From Branchiostoma belcheri (Eukaryota > Chordata > Leptocardii > Amphioxiformes > Branchiostomatidae), in NCBI RefSeq assembly GCF_001625305.1, contig NW_017804664.1, positions 170,617-234,616 on the forward strand: DNA of 64,000 bases, written 5' to 3'. Numbering within the stretch: the stretch's first letter is position 1; each line of letters starts with the position of its first letter. The notes below the pieces were generated by a model. That model did no database searches. It worked only from the letters and a program-made list of their open reading frames with translations, and was not told where the DNA came from. Shown here piece by piece: positions 1 through 11,400 of this stretch. The translations under genes were made by a program, and so were the position numbers.

Positions 1-327
1 CAAAAACAACTGGGAATTGCTAATGAGATTCCCAGTTTTTAATTTTTTGTATAGAAAAATAGAGCATGAGGATACACATGTATTTGAGAAGGGAACTAGG
101 AACTTGGGAATTAAGTGCAAAGGAACTTAGGAATTGATTTACTATAATAATAAATTAAAACTTAGGAATTTTGTGGTGGAATTTTGGCAGCAAGCTGGGA
201 TTGTCGATGTGTTGCCTACCTTTCTTCTGTAGGCGTTACTGTGGTAGGGACATTACATATTTATAATTATATGTTCATATTTTCATTATGTTTATATTTA
301 GATACATGTCATTTTTAACTTCTGCAG
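1..327. other. AT-rich non-coding stretch
   Basis: I see no exon, repeat array or RNA gene here. It is AT-rich and ends in a pyrimidine-rich tract and a TCTGCAG acceptor that opens the first exon I can support in the plus-strand gene to the right, so it is probably intron or 5' flank of that gene. Confidence 0.4.
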
Positions 328-3300
328 GTCAACAACTTTGTGGTGTTTGAAGGATTCTTCAGAGACAATCCAGGTAAGAAAGTGAATGTTGGTAGGATTC
401 AGGTATCATAGTTGCCATTGATAGTAAGGAAAATCATAGGTTGGAATGAAGATATCAGGTACAAGGTAACACACACATCATATGTACACATCATACGTAC
501 ACAAACACATGTACATACACATCATACGTACACATGTACCTAAACATGTACATACGTACACATGTACATACACATCATACGTACACATGTACCTAAACAT
601 GTACATACGTACACATGTACATACACATCATACGTACACATGTACCTAAACATGTACATTTAGATGTACTTACAAACGTGTAGATAGAGGCTCATAACAT
701 CAGTTTCAGACTGATTTGATTTCTTTTTGTACTTAATTTGATTTTTATCTCTTGTATCGAAATTTTGCTTTGCCATCAAAGAAGTTTCATGTTTGTCAAA
801 TTTAGTTTTTATGTGTTATTTTAGTTTCTTGATTTCTTTTGCCATTTTTCCTCGCAGCTACAAGATACGGCAGAAAGCAGACATCTCAGCAGAACAGGCC
901 TCCCCTGTATCCGTACAGAAGAGAGGGTACGGTGCATTTGCCACATCTACTGTAGCCAGCTTGGGTACATTTGCCACATCTACTGTAACCAGCTTGGGTA
1001 CATTTGCCACATCTACTGTAACCACCTTAGGTCAAACCAGCACCTGTGCATTCAATATGTACAAGGGCTGCACCAGACTAGAGGGTGTAACACCACAGAT
1101 TGGGTTACGGAACACGAGTAGCGTCCTGTCCAATATTTCACAAGATTTCATACATACTGTCACACACCACAGTCAAATGCACCATAGAGCTTAAAATGTC
1201 ACCTCTCTGCTGTTTTGTGCTGTTTTTAATGTTCTACTGTGCCATTGTGTGCTGTTCTGTAGGTCATGCTGTCCTCAGCAGGCCTCTGTGCTGTTCTGTA
1301 GATTCTGCTGTCCCCAGCTGACAGCTGCCCTCTGTGCTGTTCTGTAGGTTCTGCTGTTCCCAGCAGACAGCTGGCCTCTGTGCTGTTCTGTAGGCTCTAC
1401 TATCCCCAACATACAGTTGACCTCTGTGCTGTTCTGTGCTGTTCTGTAGGCTCTACTATCCCCAGCAGACAGTTGACCTCTGTGCTGTTCTGTAGGCTCT
1501 ACTATCCCCAGCAGACATTTGACCTTTGTGCTGTTCTGTGCTGTTCTGTAGGCTCTACTGTCCCCATGAGACAGCGAGGATCTGCGAGGAACCTGCAGCA
1601 GGAAAAAGCAGCTCTGCAGAACATCGCTGTCAGCCAAGGTCGGCCCTCGTCCACGGGACTCCTCATCTCCCGGTTCCAGCAACAGCACGACATTACCAGG
1701 AACAGGTCAAGGTCAGTACAACTCACCCTCACACCTTCATTAGTATGGCCTGTCTGACCCCCTCCCCCCACTTATTGAAATCTGTCTGTCCCCTGCAGTT
1801 CCCTGGGTAACCTTGCGGCTGTAGAACTCGAGGATCGGAGGATGGGAGCTCAGGCAAGCCGGTACAGCAGATATGCTCAGGAGGTCACAGGGCGGAGGTC
1901 AAGTGCACAGAACTCAGCTGGGCTGCCTGGGTCTACAACAGGACAGGCTGGGTCCACAACTGGTCAACCTGGGTCCATAGCTACACAGGCTGGGTCCACA
2001 ACTGGAATGCCTGGGTCCACAGCTGGCCAGGCTGGGTCCTCAGCTGGACTTGCAGGGTCCACAGGAGGGGTAGCTGGGTCTACAGGAAGGCTGCCTGGGT
2101 CCACAATGGAAACTCCTGGGGCTTTAGCTGGCCAGGCTGGGTCCACAGCTGGAATGCCTGGGTCTTTAGCTGGCCAGGCTGGGTCCACAGGAGGTTACGT
2201 GCACTACAAGGACATCACCACCCGCAATGGGCACCTGAAGGTGTCGTCACAGCTGTCTCCGGCCATGGACAGGTGGGAGCTGAGTTTGTTATCTAGAGAG
2301 ACGTAGCACAGAAAAAATGTAACACTTGTTTCTTCTTTACTTGTACCCAAGTTATCTAACTTAGTGCATTTGGCCCATGTAAGACGTGAATATACAATAA
2401 AGTTCAATGTCATCTGAAAGCCAACAAATTACAGCAAAAGTGGGATCCTTTGTCTTCTTCTGTCTTCAAAAAAGAAGTCAAACCCAGTAGTTTTTACTAG
2501 TAGTTTCTTAGTAGTTCCATGTGTACTAATTATCTGTTTTTATACCAAATGTTTCTTCTGTTCATGCAATTAGCCCTCAGGCATGTATTTGCAATAAAAC
2601 TATATTATTGTCATTGCTATGCCTGCAGATATTGTTCTAGAAGCTGAGAAGCTTTTGATCCAAATTGTTGCTGTGCTGCATAGAAAGTTGATTTGAACTA
2701 AATGTTGTTTATTTTAGGTAATTTATCTATGTGTCTAATATTCATCTATTATTATTATGGCTCTCTCTCGCCCATTTCATCTGTAGTCCGACGACGTAGA
2801 CTCGCCCTGGCAGGACATGTTGTTTGTAGTAACGAACCAGCTGGTAGACTGGTACAGTGAGACGTAGAGTGGGACGTCCTTATACTACACTGTTGTCCAT
2901 GTTAGAGAGAGACACTGGTCTCACAGGGCCTGCATTAGTATCCGCTATGAGAGATAGGACATACTGGAGTAACTTTATCAAGTGTACCTCACCGGATTAG
3001 TATAAATCCGGAGGCATGATGATGATGATGATTATTGTTTTACAGACAGAGAATACCGGGCAGCAAAGCTGTTGTGTCTAGTGTCCATCCTCCCTCAGCA
3101 AATCAGGCTCCAGCTGCAACCATCGATGGCTGTTCCATGCCTAGGAGTCCCTCCCTCCGGCAGAGTGATGCTGTGCTGAAGGAAAGGGACCTGAGCTATA
3201 CGGTAACCCAGCAGGGAGCCAGGAGGGAGAACAGCTTCTGGAACGTCATGGGAGTTCCAACCACAAGTCTCAAGGACCGTAAAAATAATCAAAGAACAAA

Positions 3301-4340
3301 CAACATCTGGTGAACAGAACTGGGACGTGTTTAGAGTTAAAACTTTCGATCCAACACAAAAAGTTCTCTCACCTAGAGCTTTCGACCAGCCACTCTGGTC
3401 TTCCTCAGTAGACTGACCCAGTGAAGCTTGCCACGTGGCTTCTTTGAAGTGCGACATTAACACTGGTGTCTGGTAGACGATGGCACCCAGGCTAACCTTC
3501 CCAGTCATTCTGGTAGTGAGATACTCGCCATACAGTCTGAGGAATCTGTGCTTTCATCAAAAACTTTATTTGCACGATGCTGCTCTTTTTGTTGAAATAA
3601 GTTTGTTTCGTAATGTCTCATTCCTAATTTTCCTCTGTGCTTTTTTTATGTTTGAATATATGTATATATAGATAAAATAATTTGAGAGGAAATTTTATGT
3701 AACCAAGAGAGAACTATGTGATGAAAGTTGTTTTATTTTCATGATTCATATATTAAAAAGCAGGTTATTATATAATAAGCAGTAACTATTACCTCCATGA
3801 AAAACTGAAGTTTTGTTTTTTGGTGTCTGTGTCTGCCTGCCTGCGTGTATGTGTGTGCGCACATGTTTGTGTGTGTGCGCACGTTTGTGTGTGTGTGCGC
3901 ATGTTTGTGTGTGTGCGCACGTTTGTGTGCGCACCCATGTTTGTGTGTGCGCGCACGTGTGTGTGCGTATGTGTGTGAAAAAGTACTATAACTTACTCAT
4001 TTACTATACTCATATACAAAGAGAGTAACAGTTTGTAATACAACAGCCCTGTACCGTGCAGTATGGAGAGTGCAGTACCAACAAGCATCAGTGTGGAAGC
4101 ATGTCTACCACTCCGAAGACCAACACGTTAAACAGGATAGTGAGAGAGGAAAACAGACCAGGTAGCTTTCTTCATTTATTGTCACATCTCATGACCTTCA
4201 TTACTTTATGTACAGGTAAACAATACAGTAACTGTAAGTGTAAAATATCTTCCCTATCGAGATAGGTGCTATGCATATACAGAGCCTGCCACACCCTCCT
4301 CTGGACAGAGAAGGTAGAACTGAACAGAGCAGACTTTCAG
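328..4340 (+). CDS. Multi-exon gene of unknown function (partial)
   Basis: I do not recognise this protein. Exons that join in one consistent phase are 328-373, 858-926, 1552-1711, 1799-2270, 3046-3278, 4062-4161 and 4283-4340, all with AG acceptors and GT donors. The reading begins [11 protein letters not shown], passes a basic Gln/Arg-rich part, then 13 heptads of the type (A/P)GSTxGx, then a Ser/Arg/Gln-rich part containing [11 protein letters not shown] and [11 protein letters not shown]. No signal peptide or membrane segment is seen. The 5' end is not established. The 3' end is ambiguous: after 4340 a phase-0 exon at 4697 or 4797 would stop quickly, whereas the 4797-4962 stretch is open in a different phase and could be a terminal exon from another splice choice. 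The character is low-complexity and disordered. Exon phase agreement is the main support; function is unknown. Confidence 0.55.
490..665. repeat. 53-bp minisatellite, about three units
   Basis: The string ATCATACGTA recurs at 521, 574 and 627, giving a 53-bp unit made of alternating GTACAT/ACATGT half-palindromes. It lies in an intron of the plus-strand gene. Confidence 0.8.
1240..1551 (+). repeat. Tandem copies of a splice acceptor plus exon start
   Basis: About six degenerate units of roughly 40-60 bp carry TGCTGTTCTGTAG followed by GCTCTACTATCCCC or a variant. The last unit is the real 3' splice site and the first bases of the exon at 1552 (GCTCTACTGTCCCC). The array is therefore an upstream ladder of acceptor-plus-exon-start copies. 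Confidence 0.7.
1926..2195 (+). repeat. Coding 21-bp repeat, 13 heptads of Gly/Ser/Thr/Ala
   Basis: Within the exon 1799-2270 the protein runs as 13 units of seven residues with consensus (A/P)GSTxGx; units vary at positions 1, 5 and 7. The regular 21-bp period with synonymous and conservative changes indicates an old coding minisatellite. It probably forms a flexible linker; no known domain is recognised. Confidence 0.8.
2785..2960 (+). mobile_element. Degenerate non-LTR retrotransposon tail (fragment)
   Basis: An open stretch reads [12 protein letters not shown], the same wording as the clearer LINE tail at 6.4 kb ([10 protein letters not shown]). It breaks down after about 25 codons. A run of ATG trinucleotides (3013-3030) follows. 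Called as a decayed LINE 3' fragment inside an intron. Confidence 0.35.
3371..3413 (-). ncRNA. Hammerhead-ribozyme-like motif (Penelope type)
   Basis: On the minus strand the order is helix I 5' GUCUA, core CUGAGGA (fits CUGANGA), an extra A, helix II GACCA/UGGUC closing a 7-nt loop, GAA, self-complementary AGCU as a minimal helix III, C17, and helix I 3' UAGGU, which pairs with GUCUA using two G-U wobbles. The expected cleavage is after the C at 3376. Minimal palindromic helix III is known for dimer-acting hammerheads of Penelope-like elements. The extra A after the core is a departure from the textbook consensus. Confidence 0.5.
3825..3985. repeat. (GT)n-rich simple repeat
   Basis: Long alternating GT/GC dinucleotides (GTGTGTGCGCAC blocks), with Z-DNA-like alternation, in an intron of the plus-strand gene. 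The Thr/His-rich and Cys/Val-rich ORFs over it are by-products. Confidence 0.8.
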
Positions 4341-4962
4341 GTAAAATCAAACTATAAAGCAGAATCTTTGAGGAGAAAAATAACATGGGTAAAAATAAAT
4401 CAATTCTACTGTCATTTCAAAACTTGTTCACTTTCCACATTAAAATTTTAATCTGGGGAGACCGATCCCAAATCAAAACCAGGCTTCTTTCTTTGTGATG
4501 ATTTCTCCATATTTGTACAAAGACATTAAATGTCATTCTTGCATTGAAAGATTCAAAATATTATGAATAGTTAAAATAACATAAAGATGCATTGATAATA
4601 ATCAGCTAATTTAACAAAAATAATCATTCTAAAAGTATCAACAAAATGTAACAGTTACTAATTCAGCTGACTGCTTATTGATGTAACTTAATACAGACAC
4701 TGGGTTGTGCATAAAGTGGCAAACATGTGGCAGATGTATACATGTAAAATGTTACAGTGTAACAGACAAACTGGCTACATTGCATGGAGGTTACAGGTAT
4801 TTGTTACAAAGAAACAGGGACAGGGGGCGTCACTACCTGAAACCTGTATATGACTGTCTCTTGTCACGTGATTATCCCATCAAGACACCTGACAAGAGAA
4901 CTCCAAGACGAGATGTGAATCGGGTTGATGAAGAGACAGAGTACGTCTCGAAAGCTCCCTAG

Positions 4963-5431
4963 TGTAGCTGAACGTTTGTTGTGTGTTTTGGTATAAATAT
5001 TCGTCAAAATTATATATAATTATTAACCACTTCCCTTAGATATGAAACTAAAGAAATTTGGTGGCTCTTGCTGTTTAAAATTAAACACACATTAAAAGGA
5101 TAAAAGAGGATAATAGATAAGCCACCTTCAGGTGATCTGAGACAGTCTTAAGGAGCTTCAGAAAAACTCCTGAAGACATTTACGTGTAGAGGGTCTCAGT
5201 CTTTAAGACATAGGATTATTCCTTCTGATAAGCATTGTTTCAGAACAGATGCTCTAAGGATCTAAAAATGTCTTAGAAAAGGTAGACAAGGTCACAAGAC
5301 TGGTTGTAAGAAGGGGCATGTCTTCAGAATTGGTCTAAGGATCAAGAAATGTCTTAGAAAAGGTAGACAAGGTCACAAGACTGGGTCTAAGAAGGGGCAT
5401 GTCTTCAGTAAAGTCTAAGATGCAGCATGTC
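4963..5431. repeat. Intergenic spacer with an 81-bp direct repeat
   Basis: Between the plus-strand gene and the 3' end of TBC1D13. A unit beginning GTCTTAGAAAAGGTAGACA occurs at 5270 and again at 5351, with related GTCTTCAG/GTCTAAG pieces around it. Nothing coding is seen. Confidence 0.6.
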
Positions 5432-8400
5432 TCAAGATGGGCAGATCTCCACAGCTTTCCTCAGGACAACATGGATGTCTCCGTCTGGGTAGTTCTGTAA
5501 ATAAAGAAAACAAACAAACAAACAATGTGGATGTCTCTGGGTAGTTCTGTAATTTAACACTCAGGCAAATAAGACTGAATATTTCTGGGAAGTTTTGTGA
5601 AAAGTGCATACACCAAAAAGCAGTTACTCAGGCAACTGCATATGATATTGGAAACTGTTCACCATTTTACTGGCTCACCTGTAGTGTCCTCATGGTGTCC
5701 GAGAAATCCCCCTCCAGAATTCTAGTCCGGATACAGCTGAAAAAAAAATACAGAAAAATATAAAAAAAAACGTTTTTTTCAGACCATAGAGGCAGTTGGT
5801 TGCAAATCAGCATTTCTAAAAGACACAACATCTACTTAGGAATGCCAGGAATTAAACCTGGGACCCTTAGATATCCTATGTCCGCTAGCCTAGCCATCTG
5901 GCCATCGAAACATGCACAGTACTAGTACTTACATGATCATGGCACAGCATACACAGTACAAAAAGTCGAATCTTCGCCGATCTGCAAACAGAGAGTCCCA
6001 GACTCTGATCACATCTGAGGAAAAAGAAACAAACAAAACTTGTGAGAAACAAGGTTTGACTGACTAATGTCTGGCAGTGCTTCTGATCCAGTCTGTTTTC
6101 ACATTTCTGTGTTGTTAATATGTATATACTCCAGTTTAAGGGAGTGAATTAAGTTAAAAGTTAATATATTTCTTTTATTAATAAAATTATAAACAGTATA
6201 GTGTTTAGCTAGTTCGTCTCAGTCCTGCTATTCATTTTGTATCTCTGTGAGTTTGTCTCACCTGGCATTTTAAACTCCTGTGACAGTAGCAAGGTCAACC
6301 ATCTGAACAGGTAAAACTGTGGTCTTACTCCTCGATCCTCCTGGACACACAAACAAACAAACAAACATTAGCCATCTGGACAGGTAAAACTGTGGTCTGA
6401 CTCCTCTGGTCTACCCCTGATTACCCAGACCATTCAGAACAGACGGCTGGCCCTTGCCGGTCATGTGGTACGCCACGAAGAGATGGCTGCCAAAGTGCTT
6501 CTCTGGCAACCAGATGTAAAGAGAAGGAGGGGACGTCCGTGCCTAACGTTAAAGAAACTGATCGAGGAAGAGGTTGGCTTACGGGACGAGGAACTTCTGT
6601 CCGCCATGCGAGACAGAGCCACATGGAGTGACATTACGAATGGCACCTTAGAGGATGACCTGAACTGCCTGAACTGAACTGACTCCTCTGTCCTCCTGGA
6701 CACACAAACAAACAAACAAACAAACAAACAAACAAACATCAGCCATCTGAACAGGTAAAACTGTGGTCTGACCCCTCGATCCTCCTGGACACACACAAAC
6801 AAACAAACAAACAAACAAACATTAGCCATCTGAACAGGTAAAACTGTGGTCTGACTCCTCTGTCCTCCTGGACACACAAACAAACAAACAAACAAACAAA
6901 CAAACATTAGCCATCTGAACAGGTAAAACTGCGGTCTCACTCCCCGATCCTCCTGGACACACAAACAAACAAACATCAGCGAACTGAAGACAGAAAAATA
7001 TTTGTTGAAAAAAATATTTTATTCTGTCCCAGAACAACTCCCAACAAAAACTGCAGACCTAAGCAGAACTGGTGTTTCTTCAGCGAATTAAGACATTTTG
7101 TGCTATAAGAACAGGTTTAAGAAGCTGTGGAAAGTTTAAGACTGTGTGTTTCCTTACCAGACATCTCCAGAGTTGCTGGTCGTGTTTCTTTATCAAAGTT
7201 AAGACTTTCTGTACTCTAAAAATAGGTTTAAGAAGCTATAGAAGGTTTAGGAAGCTAAAAAAGTGTTAGAAAGCCATAAAAAGTTTTAAGACTTTTTACG
7301 GCTTTCTAACACTTTTCTAGCTTCTTCAACTTAAAAGTCTTAAGACTTGTTTTCTTACCAAACATCTCCAGAGCTGCTGGTCGTGTTTCTTGAGCAGAGT
7401 TAAGACATTTTGTACTCTAAGAGCAGGTTTGAGATGCTTTAGAAGGTTTGAGAACCTGTACTACAAGGTTTAAGAACCTGTAGAATGTTTAAGACTGTGT
7501 TTTTCCTTACCAGACATCTCCAGAGTTGCTGGTCGTGCTTCTTCAGCAGAGTTAAGACATTCTGCATGGAAGAACCGATTCCTGAAGCCGAGTCGTCCAA
7601 CATCTTAATGAAGTTATCTCTGATCTCAGACATCAGATTCGTGAAGCAGAAGAACGTGTCGGCCTCCGCGTGTTCTAAACAAACAAGTAAACATCAGGTT
7701 GGTGAAACAGAAGAACGTGTTGGCATCCGCGTGTTCTAAACAAACAAACAAATAAACAAACAACGGTTCCACCCTATAAAGACTACCTTCTATGTGTGAG
7801 CGATCACAGCTGGGATTTGAACCCCTTACCTTTGATCCAAAGCATCACAGATGCCACATGGATAATGACATCCATGACTCATTCTACTCCAATCAAAAAA
7901 AGACAATTTTGATATTACGTCCTTAGACACATCTTTAAGGTTCCTAACACATGATTAGACAGAAACAGTCCTTATGACCAAAAGGGCTAAACGTTTCATG
8001 CTAAGGAACAGTTCTGTTGAGCCCGTACCTTGCCAGTCCTTGTTTGGATCTGAAGCGAAGACGTAATACAGCGGTCCGATGATCTCATTCATGCCCTGCA
8101 GAAAACATGGGAACATCAGAAATTTGGCAACAAAAGTCAGCTATAAAATATAACATTTACACACTCAGCAACTTCACCTGTACATCATCAACAAAACCTC
8201 CTCTACCACCTCCCAGTTAACAAACAAACAAACACATAAACAAACAAACAAACCTGAACATATCCCTGCCCAGGGTTGAGTTTTGCGTACAGGAACAGAA
8301 CTCTCTCCACCACCTCCCAGTGAGCCTCCTGACCCTCGGGAAGCGTCTCGTATTCCTCCACTGCCACCTTACGCCGCGTGCTCTAAAACAAACAAACAAA

Positions 8401-11400
8401 CAAATAAATACCTTCAGCATCAAGCTCTAGCCTGGGAATAAACACACAATCTGATGTCACCTGCAGTTAAACTAAGTGGAGTTCGTGGGGTTAGATTTAC
8501 CAGAAACCATTTTCTTGAGACAACAGTTAACTTTGTTGTCTTCTTTAACTTTGTTAACTTTAGTTGTAGAAGACCAGACAGAAGTCCCTGTACTTTTTGT
8601 TGTGTTAGAAAAGAATCTCTATTAATCAGAGACAAGACAATATATGAGATCTCTTCCTGACCAATCACACAAAACAATGTCTTCCTGACCAATCAAAAGA
8701 TAGGACACATGATGACCATGGCCTTCACACAGACCAATCAAGAAGCAGAACGCATGAAACTCTTAACCAATGAGAAAAGAGAACACTTGTTTCTAACCAA
8801 TGAGAGAAGAGGACACATCTCACGTTAGTGACGGTGATTCCCAGCCGGTTTTTCCCAACGTTTGCTGCCTTCAGGATCGTGTGCTCGACGCGTTTCCTGA
8901 GAGTCTCAATCCCGCTCTCGGCATTCACCAGTCGCTCGCACGGGTGGTCGGTCGCCTGCTGGAAAAACGAGATGTCCGGACACAACCGCCTGCAACATAC
9001 GCGTTACCATGGTTACAAACAAACAAACAAAGGGCACAACCGCCTGGAACATACGGGTACCGTGGTTACAAACAAACAACAAACATCTGTCCAAACTGGC
9101 TGTTCTGTAACCCAAAACGTTTTAAGTGGCTCCCATGAGCCTTGTTTTGTGGTGACCGATGAAGTAAATAGAAAAAAAAAAGCCGTTAGCAGGGGTGGTC
9201 TGTCGCCTGCTGGAAAAACGAGATGTCCGGACACAACCGCCTGGAACATACGGGTTACCATGGTTACAAGCAAACAAACAAATAAACAAATGAACAAACA
9301 AGCAAACAAAACAGGAACGCAGGGGTGGTCGGTCGCCTGCTGGAAAAACGAGATGTCCGGACACAACCGCCTGGAACATACGGGTTACCATGGTTACAAG
9401 CAAACAAACAAATAAACAAATGAACAAACAAGAAAACAAAACAGGAACGCAGGGGTGGTCTGTTGCCTGCTGGAAAAACGAGATGTCCGGACACAACCGC
9501 CTGGAACATACGGGTTACCATGGTTACAAGCAAACAAATAAACAAATGAACAAACAAGCAAACAAAACAGGAACGCAGGGGTGGTCTGTCGCCTGCTGGA
9601 AAAACGAGATGTCCGGACACAACCGCCTGGAACATACCGGTTTACCGTGGTTACAAACAAATAAACAAACAAACAAACAAGGACGCAGCTGCCATGGAAC
9701 GGTCAGGTACTCTCATGTCCCTAATAAACATACCCCCCGGAATAAACAAACCCCCCGGACAAATCGTCAAAGTCTAATAAACATACCCTCCGGAATAAAC
9801 GTACCCCCCGGAAAATGACCAAATTGACAGGTGAACTGTGTGTGCATGATACTAAAATGTGATCTTTATTTCAATACCAATATATTGGCAAATCTTTCAC
9901 TGTTACATTTAATTAGTGAGTATATATCACTTTAATTAATGAGTATATATATATTGTACTTGTTTTGGGGAAATACAAAATCCGTAGGAGAAGCTATTGC
10001 ATTTTACACTTCTGAAATGCACTTTGCTAAGCCTTCTCCTGCAACTTGAGTTGAAAATCTGACTAACTTAAGAGATAGAAAATCAAGCCCAATTAAGTAC
10101 AAATATAGGGGTTTAATGAGTATATCTACAACAAAATCCATTTCAACATAATAATTATTTGGTATGGTACATTGTCTAGTCTGGTCAAAGTCTGGATTCT
10201 GAAGAAGAAAAACTTCTGAAGAAAAAAACTTTTGAAGAAAAAAAATATTATTCAGCATAAAATTTCGATTGGTTTCCATCTCATTGTTTTTTTAAAAATC
10301 GATAATGTGATTGTATCAATTTTAAACGCCCTAAAATTAGCTAAATCGGCCCTTTTTTACGGTGATTGCGCAATATGGGTGCCCTATGACCTTTGACTTT
10401 TTACGGGTCATGCTGCTCAGGCGCTAGGCGCCCTCCCCACGTCGGCCGTCCGTCTTGTGGGCAAATTTCTACTTTTTTAGGGGTTTCGGGACCTAAAAAC
10501 TAACACCAGAGGGAAAATAAACCACATACATTTTTTTCATGGTAAATATCGCTAAAATGGACCAGGCATTTTTCTGCCGCGTTGCCGATTTTGACAAGGA
10601 CTTTTGACAAGGATTTTTTTCCCAAAAATTAATAAACGTACCGTCCCTAATAAGAATGTACCGGGTGGACGTTCGGGCCGAAAAAAATAAATGTACCGGT
10701 ACGTTTAATCGGGACATCAGAGTAGGGTGGTTACAAACAAACAAACAAAAACATACCTAAAACATATGTTAGTCTGGTTTTTTGCTTATGATATATTCTA
10801 CAAAACTTTTACGAACTCCAGATACTCATCCTTACAAGAACTAAGGTGACAACATCTAAGAAGTTACCTGATATCTTTGATTGATGATAAGACTTTACCT
10901 GACGTCCTTGTCTATCTGCAGCAGAACGTCGTTGTCCTTGAAGTACTGACTCCACTGGCTGTCTGGGTTTGGGTTCAGCGGCTGGGGGAGGGAGGGAAGG
11001 AAGGAAGGAATAAATGAATGAATTAATGCATAAATAAATAACTGAATTAATGTATGAGTGAATTCATGCATGAATGAATGAGTGACTTAGTGAGTGGATA
11101 AATGAATGAATTCATGAATAAAAGAATGAATGAGTGGATGAATAGATGGATGAATGGATAAATAAATGATTGGATGAATGAATGAGTGAATGAATGGATG
11201 TATGAATGAAAGAGTGAATAAATGAATGAATGATTGAATGAATGAATGAATGAATGAATGAATGAATGAATGAATGAATGAATGAATGAATGAATGAATT
11301 AATGAATGAATGAATGAATGAATGAATGAATGAATGAATGAATGAATGAATGAAAGAAGAACCAACTCAGAACCTCACAAGCTGTGGGCACTTGCAAGGA

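Noticed and set aside
6461..6976. Cys/Val/Phe-rich ORF containing several QFYLFRW copies
   Set aside because: Made of exon 11 echoes and (GTTT)n; only the exon at 6262-6340 fits TBC1D13 splicing and phase.
9180..9660. CRISPR-like array (regular repeats with spacers)
   Set aside because: Units are exon copies with microsatellite linkers in a eukaryotic intron; spacers are not unique.
11087..11365. Ser/Phe/Ile/His repeat ORF
   Set aside because: Translation of the (GAAT)n microsatellite.
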